A DNA stretch of 64,000 nt from Chloroflexota bacterium (GCA_011525385.1 WTGF01000096.1:1-64000); one strand, 5' to 3'. Positions 43,273 to 52,240 are shown, numbered from the stretch's first letter. Program-made: numbers and translations. Notes: generated by a model from the letters alone, not told the origin.

Positions 43273-43821
43273 TCAAATCAGGACCAGCACCACCACAAAC
43301 AGCACGATGACCATCAACGAAAGAAGATCGCCCGAGGAGCCGGGTCCACCCGCCAGGACATAGAGCGGCAAATTCGCGATCGAGTGAAAGCTGAGCGAAC
43401 CATCTGCCGGCGCTTCCAGATACGGGGACAACGGGTAATCGTTGATATGCATGAAGTACCAGATTGAGCCGCTGACAAGATAGCCGTTGGCAGCGCCAAC
43501 AATGCCGCCCAGCACTTTGGACTGGGCCGGGTCTCGCCCTTCGCCGCCGGTCGCTTCGCGGGCGTCGCTGCCGATCAATGCTCGCGTTTGGTAAGCGAAG
43601 AACGCTATGAGCAAAAAGATGCCGACCTGGAAGAGAAACTTTTGCCCGGCTGCGAAGGACGCCAGAAGTTGCTGTCGCAAGGCAGCATCGAATTGGTGAA
43701 GCGCAAAGAGCCCCAAAGTGATGCCGGCCATAGCGATGATCTCTTTGGTCCAGCCTCGTTGAATGCCGACGACGGCGAAACAGGCGACGAAGACCCATAT
43801 CAACGCGACTAACTCCAACAT
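43273..43821 (-). CDS. Small polytopic membrane protein in the dcw cluster (twin 1), CvpA-like topology
   Basis: 182 residues from the ATG at 43821, one base beyond the murG stop, with GGTGGAG about 6 bp upstream; a GTG at 43833 is the alternative. About five membrane segments, with a charged loop (SDAREATGGEGRDPAQSK) in the middle. Paralogous to the next gene (42681-43208) over most of its length, including NGYLVSGSIWYFMHINDYP. Function unknown. The tight coupling to murG suggests a role near lipid II synthesis or use. Confidence 0.82.
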   Translation of the reverse strand: MLELVALIWVFVACFAVVGIQRGWTKEIIAMAGITLGLFALHQFDAALRQQLLASFAAGQKFLFQVGIFLLIAFFAYQTRALIGSDAREATGGEGRDPAQSKVLGGIVGAANGYLVSGSIWYFMHINDYPLSPYLEAPADGSLSFHSIANLPLYVLAGGPGSSGDLLSLMVIVLFVVVLVLI

Positions 43822-43822
43822 C

Positions 43823-44926
43823 TCAAGCTCCACCGACTTCGATTAGCAAGTCCGCGAGGCGACGCGCGCCTTCGGCGTTTGCCAAGGCTCGAGAATTTGC
43901 CCGCATCTCCTCCAAGCGCGCGTCGTCGCGGATTAGCGATATGATCCTATCGAGTAATGATGATGCCATGTCCTCGTCGTTCAGGCGCAGCGCAGCCCCA
44001 CGATCGCTCAGATAATCCGCGTTGACGCTTTGGTAGCGCCAGGCATAGGGATAGGGGACTAGGATTGCGGGCAAAGCAAATACAGGCAATTCCGCCAGGG
44101 TGCTCGCGCCCGCTCGACAGACTGCCAGGTCCGCGGCTGCAAAAGCCAATCCCATGTCCTCATGCAGATAAGGGAAGGGGCGATACTGCGGATGCTGCCC
44201 ATAGGCCTCCACCTGGGACATGCTCCGTTCCCAATCAAAATCGCCGGTGATGTGAATGATCTGCAACCCTTCGTCCAGCAGCCGAGGCAGGCAGTCGCCA
44301 AGCGCGATATTGATATTGCGGGCGCCGCGACTGCCCCCGAAAACCAGTACCGTTTTACCGGAGGGGTTCAGCTTGAATCTCGTTATCGCTTGTTCCCGCG
44401 TCGCTTGCAAGCGATTTCTCTGCAAGGGATAACCGGTGACTACCGACCTGCCTGCAGGAAAGTATTTGGCGGATTCGCTGACCGTGGTCGCGATTCGCGC
44501 TGCGAAGCGCTGCAAGGCCTTGATCGTCAATCCAGGTTCGATATCGGGCAAATAGATGACGATTGGTATGCCAAGCAGACGCGCCCCAAGCGCTAGCGGC
44601 AAGTTCGCCCAGCCACCTGTCAAGAGCGCGACGCCTGGTCGGAGGCCTCGTAATCTGTTGACGGCTTGCAAGGCGCCCAGGCTCAGTTTTGCGGCGCTGG
44701 AAACGACCGTGAATGGATCAACGCCGTGCAAGGGTCCGGCCTGAACCTCGTGGTAGGCTGCAAAAGGGATTCCCGACTCCTGCACCAGCTTTCGTTCCAT
44801 ACCGCCCACCGCGCCGACGAAGAAAAGTTGATGTTCGCTATTGCCGTCGGCCAATAGCGCCTGGGCGGTTGCCAGCGCGGGATAGACGTGACCGCCGGTT
44901 CCCCCAGCCCCGATCAGTATTCGCAA
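43823..44926 (-). CDS. murG: UDP-GlcNAc:lipid I N-acetylglucosaminyltransferase
   Basis: 367 residues, TTG start (MRILIGAGGTGGHVYPA). It converts lipid I to lipid II on the inner membrane face. GT28 signatures: GAGGTGGH at 6-13, VLVFGGSRGARNIN in the C-domain, and DLAVCRAGASTLAELPVFALPAILVPYPYA as the UDP-GlcNAc site. The first 89 bp overlap the 3' end of ftsW in another frame. The homology of both ends is real, so the overlap appears genuine. Confidence 0.96.
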   Translation of the reverse strand: MRILIGAGGTGGHVYPALATAQALLADGNSEHQLFFVGAVGGMERKLVQESGIPFAAYHEVQAGPLHGVDPFTVVSSAAKLSLGALQAVNRLRGLRPGVALLTGGWANLPLALGARLLGIPIVIYLPDIEPGLTIKALQRFAARIATTVSESAKYFPAGRSVVTGYPLQRNRLQATREQAITRFKLNPSGKTVLVFGGSRGARNINIALGDCLPRLLDEGLQIIHITGDFDWERSMSQVEAYGQHPQYRPFPYLHEDMGLAFAAADLAVCRAGASTLAELPVFALPAILVPYPYAWRYQSVNADYLSDRGAALRLNDEDMASSLLDRIISLIRDDARLEEMRANSRALANAEGARRLADLLIEVGGA

Positions 44927-46163
44927 ACTCGTTTCTCCGTTCGGAAGCTCGCTTCCGCCGCAATGCTACTCGCTGTACGCTCAACATCAGGCCGATACCG
45001 ATCATCACCACCATCAACGAAGATCCACCGAAGCTGATGAAGGGCAAGGGTACGCCCGTAGACGGTACGGCGTTGGTCATCACCGCGATGTTCAGCAAAG
45101 CCTGGACGATCACCCACGATGTGAAGCCGACGCAAAGCAGCGAACCAAAGGTATCGCGCGCATGCCGCGCCATCCGGAATCCCCGTATCGCCAAGGCAAC
45201 GTAGAGCACAACGACGACCGCGGCGCCCAAGACGCCAAACTCCTCGCCGATGACCGCAAAAATGCTATCGGTATGTGGCGCTGGCAAAGCGCCGAATTTC
45301 TGCGCCGATTGTCCTAATCCCACGCCAGTCCAGCCGCCCTTCATGAAGGCGGCGATCGCCTGTTGGGTATGGTAGTTCGTCAAAGTCAGATCGTTGAGTC
45401 CCGCCAGAAAGTCGGTAATTCGGCTCTGCGCGTAGCCCAGCCCCGCGACCAACACATATGCCACAGCGCCAAGCAGTCCGCCCATCGTTATGATATGGAG
45501 CAGGTTCGCGCCGGCGACAAAAAACATGATGCCGGCCGTTAAGGCGACGATTGCCGCCGAACTCAAGTCCGGCTGTTGCGTGATCAAGAAAGCAATGACG
45601 CCAACGACCATTATGAATGGAAGAAAACCAAAGAAAAAACTGCCGACCCGGGCATTCTTTGAACCAAGCCAAGCCGCCAGATAAACGACAATCGTGAATT
45701 CCGCCAGTTCACCCGGCTGAAAGCGGCCCCCAACCAGAGAACGACGGGCGCCAAACTTGTCATCGCCCACCAGCAGCACGGCGATCAGGGCGCCGATCGT
45801 GAAGAGCAGCAGCCACACCGAGAAACGTTTCCAAAACCGATAGTCAACTGCCGCGAAGAATATGAGCGCCACGCTGGAAAATAAAACATTGCGCAGATGC
45901 TCCTCCACAAAGAAACCCGTAGCGGTACCGTAGGTATCATTGCTCCAGTCAAACGTGGAACTGTAAACCATGAGCGAGCCGACTATCAAAAGCAGGATGA
46001 CGATGGCGAGCAACGGCTTGTCCAGCGTGGCGAAAAAACTGCTATTGACCGGCGCTAGCGGGCGAGCGCTATCGTCGCCGACAATAGTCAAGCCGTGACT
46101 GCGACTCAGCTGCCGCCGAAACCGACGACGCCCGCTATCATTGTGGATGGCTTGTTCCGTCAT
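44838..46163 (-). CDS. ftsW: SEDS peptidoglycan glycosyltransferase FtsW
   Basis: 441 residues with about ten membrane segments. SEDS proteins polymerise lipid II together with a cognate class B PBP. The catalytic Asp299 lies in ALPAPHTDSIFAVIGEE, preceded by GGWTGVGLGQSAQKFG; the C-terminal SFGGSSLMVVMIGIGLMLSV motif is present. A ~40-residue cytoplasmic N-terminus precedes the first segment. The basic C-terminal tail (ALRRKRASERRNEF to the stop) is encoded in the 89 bp overlapping murG. Its partner here would be the unusual FtsI at 48713-50461. Confidence 0.96.
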   Translation of the reverse strand: MTEQAIHNDSGRRRFRRQLSRSHGLTIVGDDSARPLAPVNSSFFATLDKPLLAIVILLLIVGSLMVYSSTFDWSNDTYGTATGFFVEEHLRNVLFSSVALIFFAAVDYRFWKRFSVWLLLFTIGALIAVLLVGDDKFGARRSLVGGRFQPGELAEFTIVVYLAAWLGSKNARVGSFFFGFLPFIMVVGVIAFLITQQPDLSSAAIVALTAGIMFFVAGANLLHIITMGGLLGAVAYVLVAGLGYAQSRITDFLAGLNDLTLTNYHTQQAIAAFMKGGWTGVGLGQSAQKFGALPAPHTDSIFAVIGEEFGVLGAAVVVVLYVALAIRGFRMARHARDTFGSLLCVGFTSWVIVQALLNIAVMTNAVPSTGVPLPFISFGGSSLMVVMIGIGLMLSVQRVALRRKRASERRNEFANTDRGWGNRRSRLSRAGNRPGAIGRRQ

Positions 46164-46199
46164 AGGACTCGCTCTTTGTCGCCCACATGCGTAAATCCA

Positions 46200-47621
46200 T
46201 TATAGTCCAGATACCAATTGGCGAAAGTGGTCTCCACGCTCGGCAAAGTCGGCGTAGGCATCGTAGCTCGTGCCGCCGGGCGACAAGAGCACAACATCAC
46301 CATCTTGCGCGACTTCAGATGCGCGATGTACAGCCTCTTCCAGCGTCTGCGCCCGCGATACCTGATCGTCGCGGACAGTCATCAGCGAAAGCAGCTTCAT
46401 GACCTTGGTGGCGACCTGTTTCTCGCCCTCCTTGCCGAAGATGATGACATGGCGCGCCTTTGCCAGCGCCAACTGCAGCGCGACTTCCCAGGGCAAATCT
46501 TTGTCCGCGCCACCGATCAGCAATATCAGCGGTTCGTCGTAGCTTTGCAAGGCGGCAATCAGGCGTTCCGGGGCGGTAGCGATACTGTCATTCACGTATG
46601 TGACTCCGGCGATTCGGCGCACTGTCTCCAGGCGATGCTCCACCGGGCGAAAGGCGCGAATCGCCTCGCGCATCGCCTCGGGCATGACGCCAGGACGATC
46701 GATGGCCAATCCCATCGAACCGCTTATGGCGCAGGCCGCCAGGACATTCGCTATATTGTGATCGCCGCGCAGGGGAATCTCGTCCCGCGGGCAGACAACA
46801 TGCGGGGTCGAATCGTAACTCGCGGATCCTGCCACAAAGACACGATTACCCAATAGAAACGCGCCATCAGGCACCAGATCATAGGCGCTGAATGCCGACA
46901 GTTCGCCGCGAACAAGCTGCTCCATCGCGCGGCTGCCGGGGTCGTCCCAGCCGAGCACGGCGACGTCTGTTTGCTTCTGGTATCGGATGATGTTGGCTTT
47001 GGCGGCGGCATAACGCTCCAGCGTACCGTGCCGGTCAAGATGATTGGGCGTCAAGTTGAGCATGGCCGCGACTTGCGGGCTGTTGCTCATCAACTCTAGT
47101 TGAAAGCTGGAAAGCTCCATGACAACCACATCGTTTTTCGTGATTTTCGGTAGGTCTTCAATGAGCGGGTTTCCAATATTGCCCCCCAGCCAGACCGTGT
47201 AGCCGGCTGCCTTCAGTATCTTTGCCACCAGGGCGGTGGTGGTTGTCTTCCCGGCGCTGCCAGTGATACCAATGACGGGCGCCGGGCAACGCTCGATAAA
47301 CAATTGCGCGTCGTTGGTAAAAGGGATGTTGCGCTTACGCGCCAACTCAAAAATCGGCAGATCCAGCGGCACCCCGCCGGAAACACAGATGGCTTTTGCG
47401 CCGATCAATACGTCTTCCGGATGCCCGCGCAAAAAGAAACGCGCCCCGGGATATTGTGAGCGGCGGATGCCCAACTCTTTCGCGCCGCGGCTATCTGTGA
47501 CCACAACTTCGGCGCCGATGCTTGGCAACCAGCGCGCTAAAGCCTTTCCCTGCCGCCCAAAGCCGAATATGACAATCCGTTTACCGGACAGGTAGTCTCG
47601 TGCTGGCATTAGTCGAGGCAA
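46200..47621 (-). CDS. murD: UDP-N-acetylmuramoyl-L-alanine--D-glutamate ligase
   Basis: 473 residues. It adds D-Glu to UDP-MurNAc-L-Ala. The N-terminal Rossmann part is KRIVIFGFGRQGKALARWL, the ATP P-loop is GSAGKTTTT at 121-129, and MLNLTPNHLDRHGTLERYAAAK is the MurD signature. The C-domain contains VNDSIATAPE and ends with LLSPGGTSYDAYADFAERG. It sits between mraY and ftsW. The next ligases, MurE and MurF, are not in this cluster. Confidence 0.97.
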   Translation of the reverse strand: MPRLMPARDYLSGKRIVIFGFGRQGKALARWLPSIGAEVVVTDSRGAKELGIRRSQYPGARFFLRGHPEDVLIGAKAICVSGGVPLDLPIFELARKRNIPFTNDAQLFIERCPAPVIGITGSAGKTTTTALVAKILKAAGYTVWLGGNIGNPLIEDLPKITKNDVVVMELSSFQLELMSNSPQVAAMLNLTPNHLDRHGTLERYAAAKANIIRYQKQTDVAVLGWDDPGSRAMEQLVRGELSAFSAYDLVPDGAFLLGNRVFVAGSASYDSTPHVVCPRDEIPLRGDHNIANVLAACAISGSMGLAIDRPGVMPEAMREAIRAFRPVEHRLETVRRIAGVTYVNDSIATAPERLIAALQSYDEPLILLIGGADKDLPWEVALQLALAKARHVIIFGKEGEKQVATKVMKLLSLMTVRDDQVSRAQTLEEAVHRASEVAQDGDVVLLSPGGTSYDAYADFAERGDHFRQLVSGL

Positions 47622-47649
47622 TCCTGAACCAAATGTGGAAAAGCGCGCA

Positions 47650-48699
47650 TCAAAGCGGCCCGAGCGCGCGCTGCCGCAGCAGCGCCAGGGCCACGCCGAT
47701 GAATGCGCAAAGAATGCTGATCAGCCAAAAGCGCTGAACGATTTGCGTCTCGCTCCAGCCGCCCAGTTCAAAGTGATGATGTATTGGCGTACGGCGAAAC
47801 GGCCGGATATCCACGCCGTAAAAGCGTCGGCTCAACTTGGCGGAAGCCACTTGCAAGATCACGCTCAAGATCTCCATTACGGGCACGATCGCGATAATCG
47901 GCAACAAGAGCCACTGACCGGTCATAACCGCGACCGTGCCAAGCGTCGCGCCCAGAGCCAGGGAACCCGTATCTCCCATAAACAACTGTGCGGGATGCGC
48001 GTTATACCAGAGAAAGGCGAAACACGCGCCCACGACTATGAAACAAAGGTCAATTAAGAAAATCTGATTCTGCAAATAGGCGATAACGCCGTAAGCGCCG
48101 AACGCGCTCGCGGTCACGATACCGGCAAGACCGTCCAATCCATCGGTGAAGTTGGTGGCGTTGGAACTACCGATGATGATAAAGGTGCTGATCGCGATAA
48201 AGATTAGCGGATGCAATGGGATTTCTACTGGTATCAACGGAAGCGGCATGGAGTTGGCGTAGGAAAAGCCTACCTGTGACATGATGGTGGATGCGATCAA
48301 CGCCAGGACAATCTGTGCCAGAAACTTCACTCTGCCGGATAAGCCTTCGCCCACGCTACCGCGCGAGGTCTGTATGCCTTCCCAGTCGTCGATCAGGCCC
48401 AACAGAGCGAATCCAATCAATACCGACAGCGGTAGCAAGATGCTTCGCCCTTCGCCTTCCTGAACAATGCGCGAGATATTGAGAGCGAGTGTGATGGCAA
48501 TTGTTGGCAGGATGATCATGATCCCGCCCATCGTTGGCGTGCCGACTTTCTTCACATGCGCGCTGTCCATCAACTCCGCGCGGATCTGCTTGCCGAGCTT
48601 GAAGCGATGCAGAATCTCTACGAAAGGACCACCCCAGATAACACCCAGTAAGAATGTCGCCCCACCTACGCTTAATGCCAGCGGTAGTTTCGCTTCCAT
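47650..48699 (-). CDS. mraY: Phospho-N-acetylmuramoyl-pentapeptide transferase (lipid I synthase)
   Basis: 349 residues from the ATG at 48699 (MEAKLPLALSVGG); the longer frame to 48774 would overlap ftsI. Ten membrane segments. MraY motifs: VKKVGTPTMGGIMI, LIDDWEGIQTSRG with the catalytic Asp pair, NATNFTDGLDGLAG, FMGDTGSLALGATL, and the HHHFE motif in PIHHHFELGGWSE. It transfers phospho-MurNAc-peptide to undecaprenyl phosphate. It starts 13 bp after the ftsI stop. Confidence 0.97.
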   Translation of the reverse strand: MEAKLPLALSVGGATFLLGVIWGGPFVEILHRFKLGKQIRAELMDSAHVKKVGTPTMGGIMIILPTIAITLALNISRIVQEGEGRSILLPLSVLIGFALLGLIDDWEGIQTSRGSVGEGLSGRVKFLAQIVLALIASTIMSQVGFSYANSMPLPLIPVEIPLHPLIFIAISTFIIIGSSNATNFTDGLDGLAGIVTASAFGAYGVIAYLQNQIFLIDLCFIVVGACFAFLWYNAHPAQLFMGDTGSLALGATLGTVAVMTGQWLLLPIIAIVPVMEILSVILQVASAKLSRRFYGVDIRPFRRTPIHHHFELGGWSETQIVQRFWLISILCAFIGVALALLRQRALGPL

Positions 48700-48712
48700 C
48701 TGCAGCGGGCCC

Positions 48713-50461
48713 TCAGCTACCGACCGAACTGATATTGACTGTGGAGCGCGCCAGGTTGTGCCGTACCTCGTCAACCGGTATCTCCAGCAAGATCACCAGT
48801 CGGTCGGCCAGACGCCGGAATACCGGCGCAGCGACTTCGTAGCCGTAGTAATCATCGGGCCGATCCAACTTGACCATGACGACGACTTGCGGATCGTCTG
48901 CCGGCAAAAATCCAATAAACGTCACGATGGATGAATTGCGGCCCACTTCATAGTCCAGGGCGGTTGCGATACGCGCGGTGCCCGCCTTCCCGGCGATGGT
49001 ATAGCCGGGCAATTGCGCCTCGGGCGCCCCTTCGCTGACCGATTGCGCCAAGAGCTCGGTGACAATACTGGCGGTCTCCTCGGATATGACGCGGCGTATG
49101 GTGATCGCCTGCGCATCTTGCACCCCATCTTCAGTGATCGCCTGGCGCACGATGCGAGGCTGGCGCATGATGCCATTGTTGGCGATTGCCGCAAAAGCCG
49201 TAATCATTTGCAGGGGCGTGGCCTTCATGCGCTGCCCATAGCTGTTCAGTCCCAGATAACTTTCCGACCAATTGCTGTCGCCGGGCACCTTAAGTTCGCC
49301 GCTTTCTTCCGCGAACAGATCCACGCCGGTAATCTGTCCCAAACCAAATGCGCGCATCATGCTGTAGAAATTGTCCATGCCCATCTCGAGAGCGATGGTG
49401 GCGGCGCCAACATTGACGGAACGAACAAGTATTTGAGAGACATCTATGGTGCCGTGGGTTTGGAAGCGCCGATTCCAAATCTTGTAGCCGCCTACGTCAA
49501 GGTTTCCCTCGTCATTGTAAGTCCAGTACGGTGTGATGGCGCCTGTTTCCAGGCCTGCGGCAACTGTCAGCGCTTGCACGATAGATCCAGGCTCAAAGTC
49601 TTCGTTGATGGATGGGTTCAGCAAGAGATTGGGGTCTTCGATTTCCAAGAAAATGTTGGGATCCAGCGTAGGGTCGTTGGCCATGGCGAGAATATCGCCG
49701 TTACGCGGATCCATGACGATGGCCGAGCCTCGGAACGCGCCCGATTCCAGAACCGCTCTTTCCAATTCTGATTCTACCCAGAACTGTACATCCCGATCCA
49801 AGGTCAGCAGGATGTCTTGGCCTCGCTGATCGGTTGGTACATCCTCCGGCAAGTCAATCGGAACATTGCTGACGGAAAGATCCAGAACACGGCCGGCCAA
49901 GGTGTCGTTGTAGGCGCCTTCGACACCCATCGCGCCTTTAAGTTCCTCGTCAACAACGAAGCCGATCACGTGGCCCGCCAAGGGACCCTGTGGATAAAAG
50001 CGCTTCGGTATTTTTTCCAGATTAATGGAAATCTCGTCGAGGGCGGCAATTGCCTGTCCTTGGTCCGCCGAAATGGGACCGGCGATAAACTCCCAGAGAT
50101 TGTCGCTGGTGGCGCGGCGATGTATCTCGAACTCGTCGATATCGAGGATAAGCGCGAGTCGCCTGCTGAGGCCTAAAGCATCAGCCACCAGGCTAGGGCT
50201 GACGCCAACACGGTACTGCAATGCGTTAAAGGCGAGCGGTTCGCCATCTCGGTCATAAATCAGGCCACGTTCCGCAGGTATCCTGCGTGTCGAACTGGTG
50301 ATGGCGCTGCCGCGCCGTTCCATCTCCTGTCGGACCGAGCGCGGGAAAAACTGGAAGTTTGCCAGGTTTATCACCAGGTAGCCAGCCATCACGATTAGAA
50401 AGATGATCACGAAAGGCAGTCGTGAATGGATTGTTGTCTGCTGGGAGGAAAGTCCTTGCAT
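48713..50461 (-). CDS. ftsI: Class B penicillin-binding protein FtsI, with altered transpeptidase motifs
   Basis: 582 residues: an N-terminal membrane anchor at about 16-36, a dimerisation/pedestal region (RRIPAERGLIYDRDGEPLA), and a C-terminal transpeptidase fold. The catalytic motifs are odd. The nucleophile Ser293 lies in FEPGSIVQALT, so SxxK reads SIVQ with Gln296 (codon CAA at 49574-49576) for Lys. The second motif SVN (348-350) is normal. The third, normally KTG or KSG, reads KAG (492-494, IAGKAGTA). The rest of the domain is well conserved and uninterrupted, so this is not a decayed gene. Gene position is that of ftsI. It may be a scaffold lacking, or working differently in, cross-linking. 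Confidence 0.93.
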   Translation of the reverse strand: MQGLSSQQTTIHSRLPFVIIFLIVMAGYLVINLANFQFFPRSVRQEMERRGSAITSSTRRIPAERGLIYDRDGEPLAFNALQYRVGVSPSLVADALGLSRRLALILDIDEFEIHRRATSDNLWEFIAGPISADQGQAIAALDEISINLEKIPKRFYPQGPLAGHVIGFVVDEELKGAMGVEGAYNDTLAGRVLDLSVSNVPIDLPEDVPTDQRGQDILLTLDRDVQFWVESELERAVLESGAFRGSAIVMDPRNGDILAMANDPTLDPNIFLEIEDPNLLLNPSINEDFEPGSIVQALTVAAGLETGAITPYWTYNDEGNLDVGGYKIWNRRFQTHGTIDVSQILVRSVNVGAATIALEMGMDNFYSMMRAFGLGQITGVDLFAEESGELKVPGDSNWSESYLGLNSYGQRMKATPLQMITAFAAIANNGIMRQPRIVRQAITEDGVQDAQAITIRRVISEETASIVTELLAQSVSEGAPEAQLPGYTIAGKAGTARIATALDYEVGRNSSIVTFIGFLPADDPQVVVMVKLDRPDDYYGYEVAAPVFRRLADRLVILLEIPVDEVRHNLARSTVNISSVGS

Positions 50462-50478
50462 GAAAGGGGCTTCTCGCG

Positions 50479-50949
50479 CTAGCTGCCAAAGGCTTCGATT
50501 TGTTCTCGAAAAGTCGCTAGTTGCCGTTGTATCCAGCCACTGAAGGTCTCATCATAGATCGGCGTTGGATCCTGGTTGGCGCGCGCGCCCGCTGCTTCCG
50601 CAAAGGAATTACCGCGCGTCGGGCTGTAGCCCTCGATCACCACATAATCTATTTCATCGTTGGTCGCCGGGCGAAAACCGATGTCTTGGGCGCGCAGCGT
50701 CAAGCGCGGGACCGTACGAAACCGGGCAATCTCCGCGATTAACTGTTCATTTGTGTATTTGAGTTCGTCACGCTGGACTATCAAGTCTTCAATGGTTCGG
50801 TTGGTAATGGCGAAGGATGCGACCTGTGAGAGATAGATGCTGCCAAGCGCGAGCAAGATAGCGGTGCCGAGGATCGCTAGCATCGCTGCTTGATTGCGGG
50901 CATAGAAGCGCTTGCGGCTAAGCGTATGTTGAAACCAATTCTGTGCCAT
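50479..50949 (-). CDS. FtsL-like single-pass division protein
   Basis: 156 residues. A basic cytoplasmic N-terminus (SRKRFYARNQA), one membrane segment at about 21-45, then a coiled-coil stretch (ITNRTIEDLIVQRDELKYTNEQLIAEIARF) with a leucine-zipper-like pattern, as in FtsL/DivIC proteins. The segment TLRAQDIGFRPAT resembles the A..lGm.p motif after the coil. Position between rsmH and ftsI is the classical ftsL place. Sequence identity of FtsL is always low, so the name rests on topology and context. Confidence 0.82.
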   Translation of the reverse strand: MAQNWFQHTLSRKRFYARNQAAMLAILGTAILLALGSIYLSQVASFAITNRTIEDLIVQRDELKYTNEQLIAEIARFRTVPRLTLRAQDIGFRPATNDEIDYVVIEGYSPTRGNSFAEAAGARANQDPTPIYDETFSGWIQRQLATFREQIEAFGS

Positions 50950-51031
50950 CTTACTCTTTTTTTAATTTACTCCCTTGTTCATGCAAGTAGCGTGTTTATT
51001 ATTTTCTGCGAGCGCAGCCTTCCTGGCGCCC

Positions 51032-51062
51032 TTTCGCCGATTACGCGCCGAGCGGCTGTTGA
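51032..51062. repeat. 31-bp dispersed repeat, copy B
   Basis: 29 of 31 bases match 31525-31555. It lies in the 221-bp gap between rsmH and the FtsL-like gene (50950-51170), which holds no gene. Function unknown. Confidence 0.6.
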
Positions 51063-51170
51063 CCGGTCTTTCCGAACAGTTGCTCCGCCGATTGGAAACC
51101 CGGGTCATGCTAAGGCCGGCGCGAGCATAGTTACAAATTTATCAAAAACGCGATATTTCGCAACAGAGGT

Positions 51171-52103
51171 TCAATCGAACTTCAACTTTTCGACGACCCT
51201 CAGCCTGGCGCTACGACTCCGCGGGTTGTTACTTAGCTCTTTATCACCGGGTACAATCGGTCGTCGATTGACGAGCCTGAGCAGCGCTCGCTTTTCTTCA
51301 ATCGACGCCATACCTGGCGGAGCGACGACCTCCTGTGCCAGATCCCGGAAGCTCCGCTTGACGATACGGTCTTCCAGGCTGTGAAAGGCGATCACTGCCA
51401 GCCTCCCGCCAGGACGCAGCAAGTCGACGGCGATCGGCAGCGCTTTTTCCAGGGATTCCAATTCCCGGTTAACTGCGATGCGCAGCGCTTGAAACACCTT
51501 GGTAGCCGGATGAATCTTCGTCATTCGCCGCCCTTTGGGGACCACGGTTTTGATAAGGCTTGCCAACTCTCCTGTGCTCCGTATCGGTCTCTGAGCTACG
51601 ATCGCGCCGGCGATCTTGCGGGCGGCCTTCTCTTCCCCGTATCGAAAGAAGAGGGCGGCAAGCTCTTTCTCCGGAAGGGCGTTAAGCAGTTTTCCCGCAG
51701 TGGCGCTTTCGTTCAATGCGTCGAAGCGCATATCGAGCGGGCCCTCATGTCGAAACGCGAAGCCGCGGTCGGGATCGTCCAGTTGCATGGATGAGAGGCC
51801 CAGGTCCAATATGATCGCGTCGACCTCGCGCCAGCCGCGCTGGAATGCCACAGCGCGCATATCGGCATAACTGCTTTGCGCGAAGGTCACGCATTCAAGA
51901 TACGGCGCCAGATTGCGGCGGGCAATCTCAATCGCGCTATCGTCAAGGTCGAATGCCAATACTTCTCCGGCGCCCGCTTGCAGCAGGGCGCGTGTGTGTC
52001 CGCCGGCCCCAAGCGTCCCGTCAATGACTCGATCGAGCCTCCCGTCAGAAGGCTTCGTCAGTCGAAGCAATGGCTCAACAAGCACTGGTATGTGCGCGTG
52101 CAC
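51171..52103 (-). CDS. rsmH: 16S rRNA (cytosine1402-N4)-methyltransferase
   Basis: 310 residues from the GTG at 52103 (read as MHAHIPVLVEPLL, the usual RsmH start), with AAGGGA upstream. A longer frame from a TTG at 52187 adds 28 atypical residues. SAM-binding motif DGTLGAGGHTRALL, then DAIILDLGLSSMQLDDPDRGFAFRHEGPLDMRFD, and the C-terminal GRLAVIAFHSLEDRIVKR are diagnostic. It is the first gene of the dcw cluster here; no mraZ precedes it. Confidence 0.96.
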   Translation of the reverse strand: MHAHIPVLVEPLLRLTKPSDGRLDRVIDGTLGAGGHTRALLQAGAGEVLAFDLDDSAIEIARRNLAPYLECVTFAQSSYADMRAVAFQRGWREVDAIILDLGLSSMQLDDPDRGFAFRHEGPLDMRFDALNESATAGKLLNALPEKELAALFFRYGEEKAARKIAGAIVAQRPIRSTGELASLIKTVVPKGRRMTKIHPATKVFQALRIAVNRELESLEKALPIAVDLLRPGGRLAVIAFHSLEDRIVKRSFRDLAQEVVAPPGMASIEEKRALLRLVNRRPIVPGDKELSNNPRSRSARLRVVEKLKFD

Positions 52104-52240
52104 AAGTTGTAATCCCTTCGCACTTGGCACATTCAATTGTAGCTCGTTTTGCGCAGCGAGCCCCCATCTTCCAACCCTCAACCACAAAAACTATAAGGCT
52201 TGTCCGATACTGTAAATTATACGAAGCCCGCCAAGCATAG

